64,000 nt of DNA. It comes from an uncultured Marvinbryantia sp. (GTDB lineage: Bacteria; Bacillota; Clostridia; Lachnospirales; Lachnospiraceae). The position numbers and the translations under genes are program-made. The stretch covers positions 62,001-126,000 of the forward strand of contig CAKRRF010000002.1 of assembly GCA_934394985.1 (NCBI GenBank). The letters run 5' to 3'. Shown piece by piece: positions 63,021 to 64,000 of the stretch. Position 1 is the stretch's first letter. Each line of letters opens with the position of its first letter. The notes under the pieces are model-generated. The model was not told where the DNA came from. It worked only from the letters and a program-made list of their open reading frames with translations, and did not search any database.

Positions 63021-63446
63021 ATGTTAAACAGAGCTATTAAGAAAGTAAAAGAAAATAAGAAAGGTTTTACACTTGCTGAATTACTGATTGTAGTGGCAAT
63101 TATCGCAGTGCTGGTGGCAATTGCGATTCCGATTTTTAACAGCCAGCTGGAGAAATCAAGAGATGCGGTAGATGCAGCAAATGTCAGATCAGCATATGCG
63201 GAAGCAGCAGCAGCTTATTTGACAGAAACCGATGGAACTGCTGCAACATATGCATATAAATTAGAAGGAAAAAGTACAGATGCTAAGTGGTCACAGACAG
63301 ATAAAACTACAATGGAAATTGCAGGTGTAAATGTCACAATGATAAAAGATGCAAAATCTGTTAAGGTGGCATTTGCTACTGATGGTACTTATACGATTAC
63401 CATGGATACTACAGCGATTACCAGCGAAGGTAAACAGCAGGCATAG
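63021..63446 (+). CDS. pilA: Major type IV pilin
   Basis: A 141-residue prepilin. A 15-residue basic leader ends KKG, followed by FTLAELLIVVAIIAVLVAIA, the classic type IVa signal with Glu at mature position 5 (residue 20). The mature protein, about 126 residues, is Ala/Thr-rich and lacks Cys, so there is no disulfide-bound D-region. AGGAGG lies upstream. The small size and typical signal fit the main pilus subunit. Confidence 0.93.
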   Translation: MLNRAIKKVKENKKGFTLAELLIVVAIIAVLVAIAIPIFNSQLEKSRDAVDAANVRSAYAEAAAAYLTETDGTAATYAYKLEGKSTDAKWSQTDKTTMEIAGVNVTMIKDAKSVKVAFATDGTYTITMDTTAITSEGKQQA

Positions 63447-63460
63447 ATGGTAAAGAACAA

Positions 63461-63516
63461 ATCGGGGTTGTTGCTCCATAGAGTAAGCTATGGTGTGACA
63501 GCTCCTTTTTGTATTA
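63461..63516 (+). terminator. Probable terminator after pilA
   Basis: CCATAG (63475-63480 region) pairs with CTATGG around a 6-base loop, with partial outer pairing (GTTGCT with GACAGC), followed by CTTTTTG. Confidence 0.45.
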
Positions 63517-63612
63517 TTAGTCACATTGTTTTCCTTTTTTTTTGAATGTCCCAACTGGTTTTGTCAGTAATATAAAAAATTTGTCGATCAATTTCATTTG
63601 AAAAAGAGATGT

Positions 63613-63681
63613 ATTTGTGGTAAGGTAAAAACACATTTCAGGGATTTCAAGATCTTGCCATTCGGCATTTATTCCACAAAT
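63613..63681 (+). other. Long-range inverted repeat before the Rpn-like gene
   Basis: ATTTGTGG (63613-63620) pairs with CCACAAAT (63674-63681) across 53 bases. It could form the base stem of a structured leader; no other support. Confidence 0.3.
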
Positions 63682-63710
63682 GTAAAAAAGTGAAAAAGGA
63701 GAGTCTGTTT

Positions 63711-64000
63711 ATGACAGAAAAAGAAGCCAGAGAACTGGAAGAGGAAAAAGATAATGCGATTTTAAGGAAAATCAATGGAGAGGAAAAGGTGCGGTATGGT
63801 TTGACAAATGATTATATGTTCCGGTCGGTATTTCAGACATCAGAAGAGGCTTTGAAAGGACTGCTCAGTGCATTGCTGTACATACCCAAGAAGGAGATGA
63901 TTTCCTGTGAAATATGTAATCCAATGATACTGGGAGATGCAATGGATGAAAAAAATTGTATCCTGGATATTCGTATATTGTTAAATGGAAATCGACAAAT
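63711..64000 (+). CDS. Rpn family / PD-(D/E)XK nuclease-type protein, N-terminal part (3' end outside window)
   Basis: 97 codons are visible, with AAAGGAGA upstream of the ATG. After a charged N-terminus, YGLTNDYMFRSVFQ, the LLSALLYIP segment and NCILDIRILLNGNRQ match the start of the Rpn/PDDEXK_2 family, with the first catalytic Asp in LDIRI. Members are linked to transposon-like or recombination-promoting nucleases and are often in multiple genomic copies. The gene runs off the window. Confidence 0.75.
   Translation, partial: MTEKEARELEEEKDNAILRKINGEEKVRYGLTNDYMFRSVFQTSEEALKGLLSALLYIPKKEMISCEICNPMILGDAMDEKNCILDIRILLNGNRQ

Noticed and set aside
1..64000. tRNA or rRNA genes, CRISPR arrays, insertion sequences, prophage
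   Set aside because: No cloverleaf with CCA end, no regularly spaced repeats and no transposase or phage gene was seen by eye. A tRNA or repeat scan could still find something small.

Overview
The window reads as low-to-moderate GC DNA from a Gram-positive gut-type anaerobe of the class Clostridia, most likely family Lachnospiraceae. This is inferred from gene content and order and cannot be proven without a database search: a type III glutamine synthetase, a fabH-acpP-fabK-fabD-fabG-fabF-accB-fabZ-accC-accDA operon, an archaeal-type prolyl-tRNA synthetase, mecA, cwlD and strong AGGAGG ribosome binding sites. Almost everything is on the + strand; only mecA and a DUF402 gene are on the - strand. 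No tRNA, rRNA, CRISPR array or insertion sequence was seen.

Layout. 1-469: 3' end of an NlpC/P60 cell-wall hydrolase. 554-4991: nitrogen assimilation (glnN, then an ammonium channel fused to its own PII regulator, behind an attenuator-like leader). 5043-15469: one long fatty-acid synthesis operon, with a FabT-like operator at its promoter, ending in a FabK paralogue; then the MarR-type regulator (probable FabT) and a patatin-like lipase. 16915-22751: a small DUF1858 redox protein, a 1439-residue RND transporter with a large coiled-coil insertion, and mecA. 22885-30863: a small unknown protein with a long leader, a GH18 protein, cwlD, the ywlC-ywlE-rpiB group (the YwlE-like phosphatase has Ser in place of the catalytic Cys), dCMP deaminase, a DUF402 gene and proS. 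30977-39046: a sugar ABC transporter of the Rbs/Mgl type followed by a second, lipid-anchored copy of the binding protein, a DesK-type histidine kinase, a NarL-type regulator and an orphan family 1 binding protein. This looks like a transporter with a binding-protein-coupled sensory system. 39125-43967: branched-chain amino acid type ABC transporter livJHMGF. 44087-45243: a cytidylate kinase-like protein and cytidine deaminase.

45259-63446 is the most unusual part: a complete type IV pilus operon. It opens with a 2535-residue prepilin carrying beta-helix/GLUG-like repeats and a long acidic tail, followed by three small pilin-like genes (PilX/GspK-, PilV- and PilW-like), pilB, pilT, pilC, pilD, a pilM-pilN gene fusion, pilO, a LytTR regulator whose receiver has lost its phospho-acceptor Asp, a small degenerate GHKL-like protein and the major pilin pilA. 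No secretin or PilP is present, as expected for a single-membrane cell. The giant prepilin is a candidate pilus-tip adhesin. The window ends inside an Rpn/PD-(D/E)XK family gene.

The best candidates for new biology are the giant prepilin, the phosphorylation-independent-looking regulator pair inside the pilus operon, the duplicated binding protein that probably feeds a DesK/NarL system, the Cys-to-Ser YwlE homologue, and the RND protein with a built-in coiled-coil domain.
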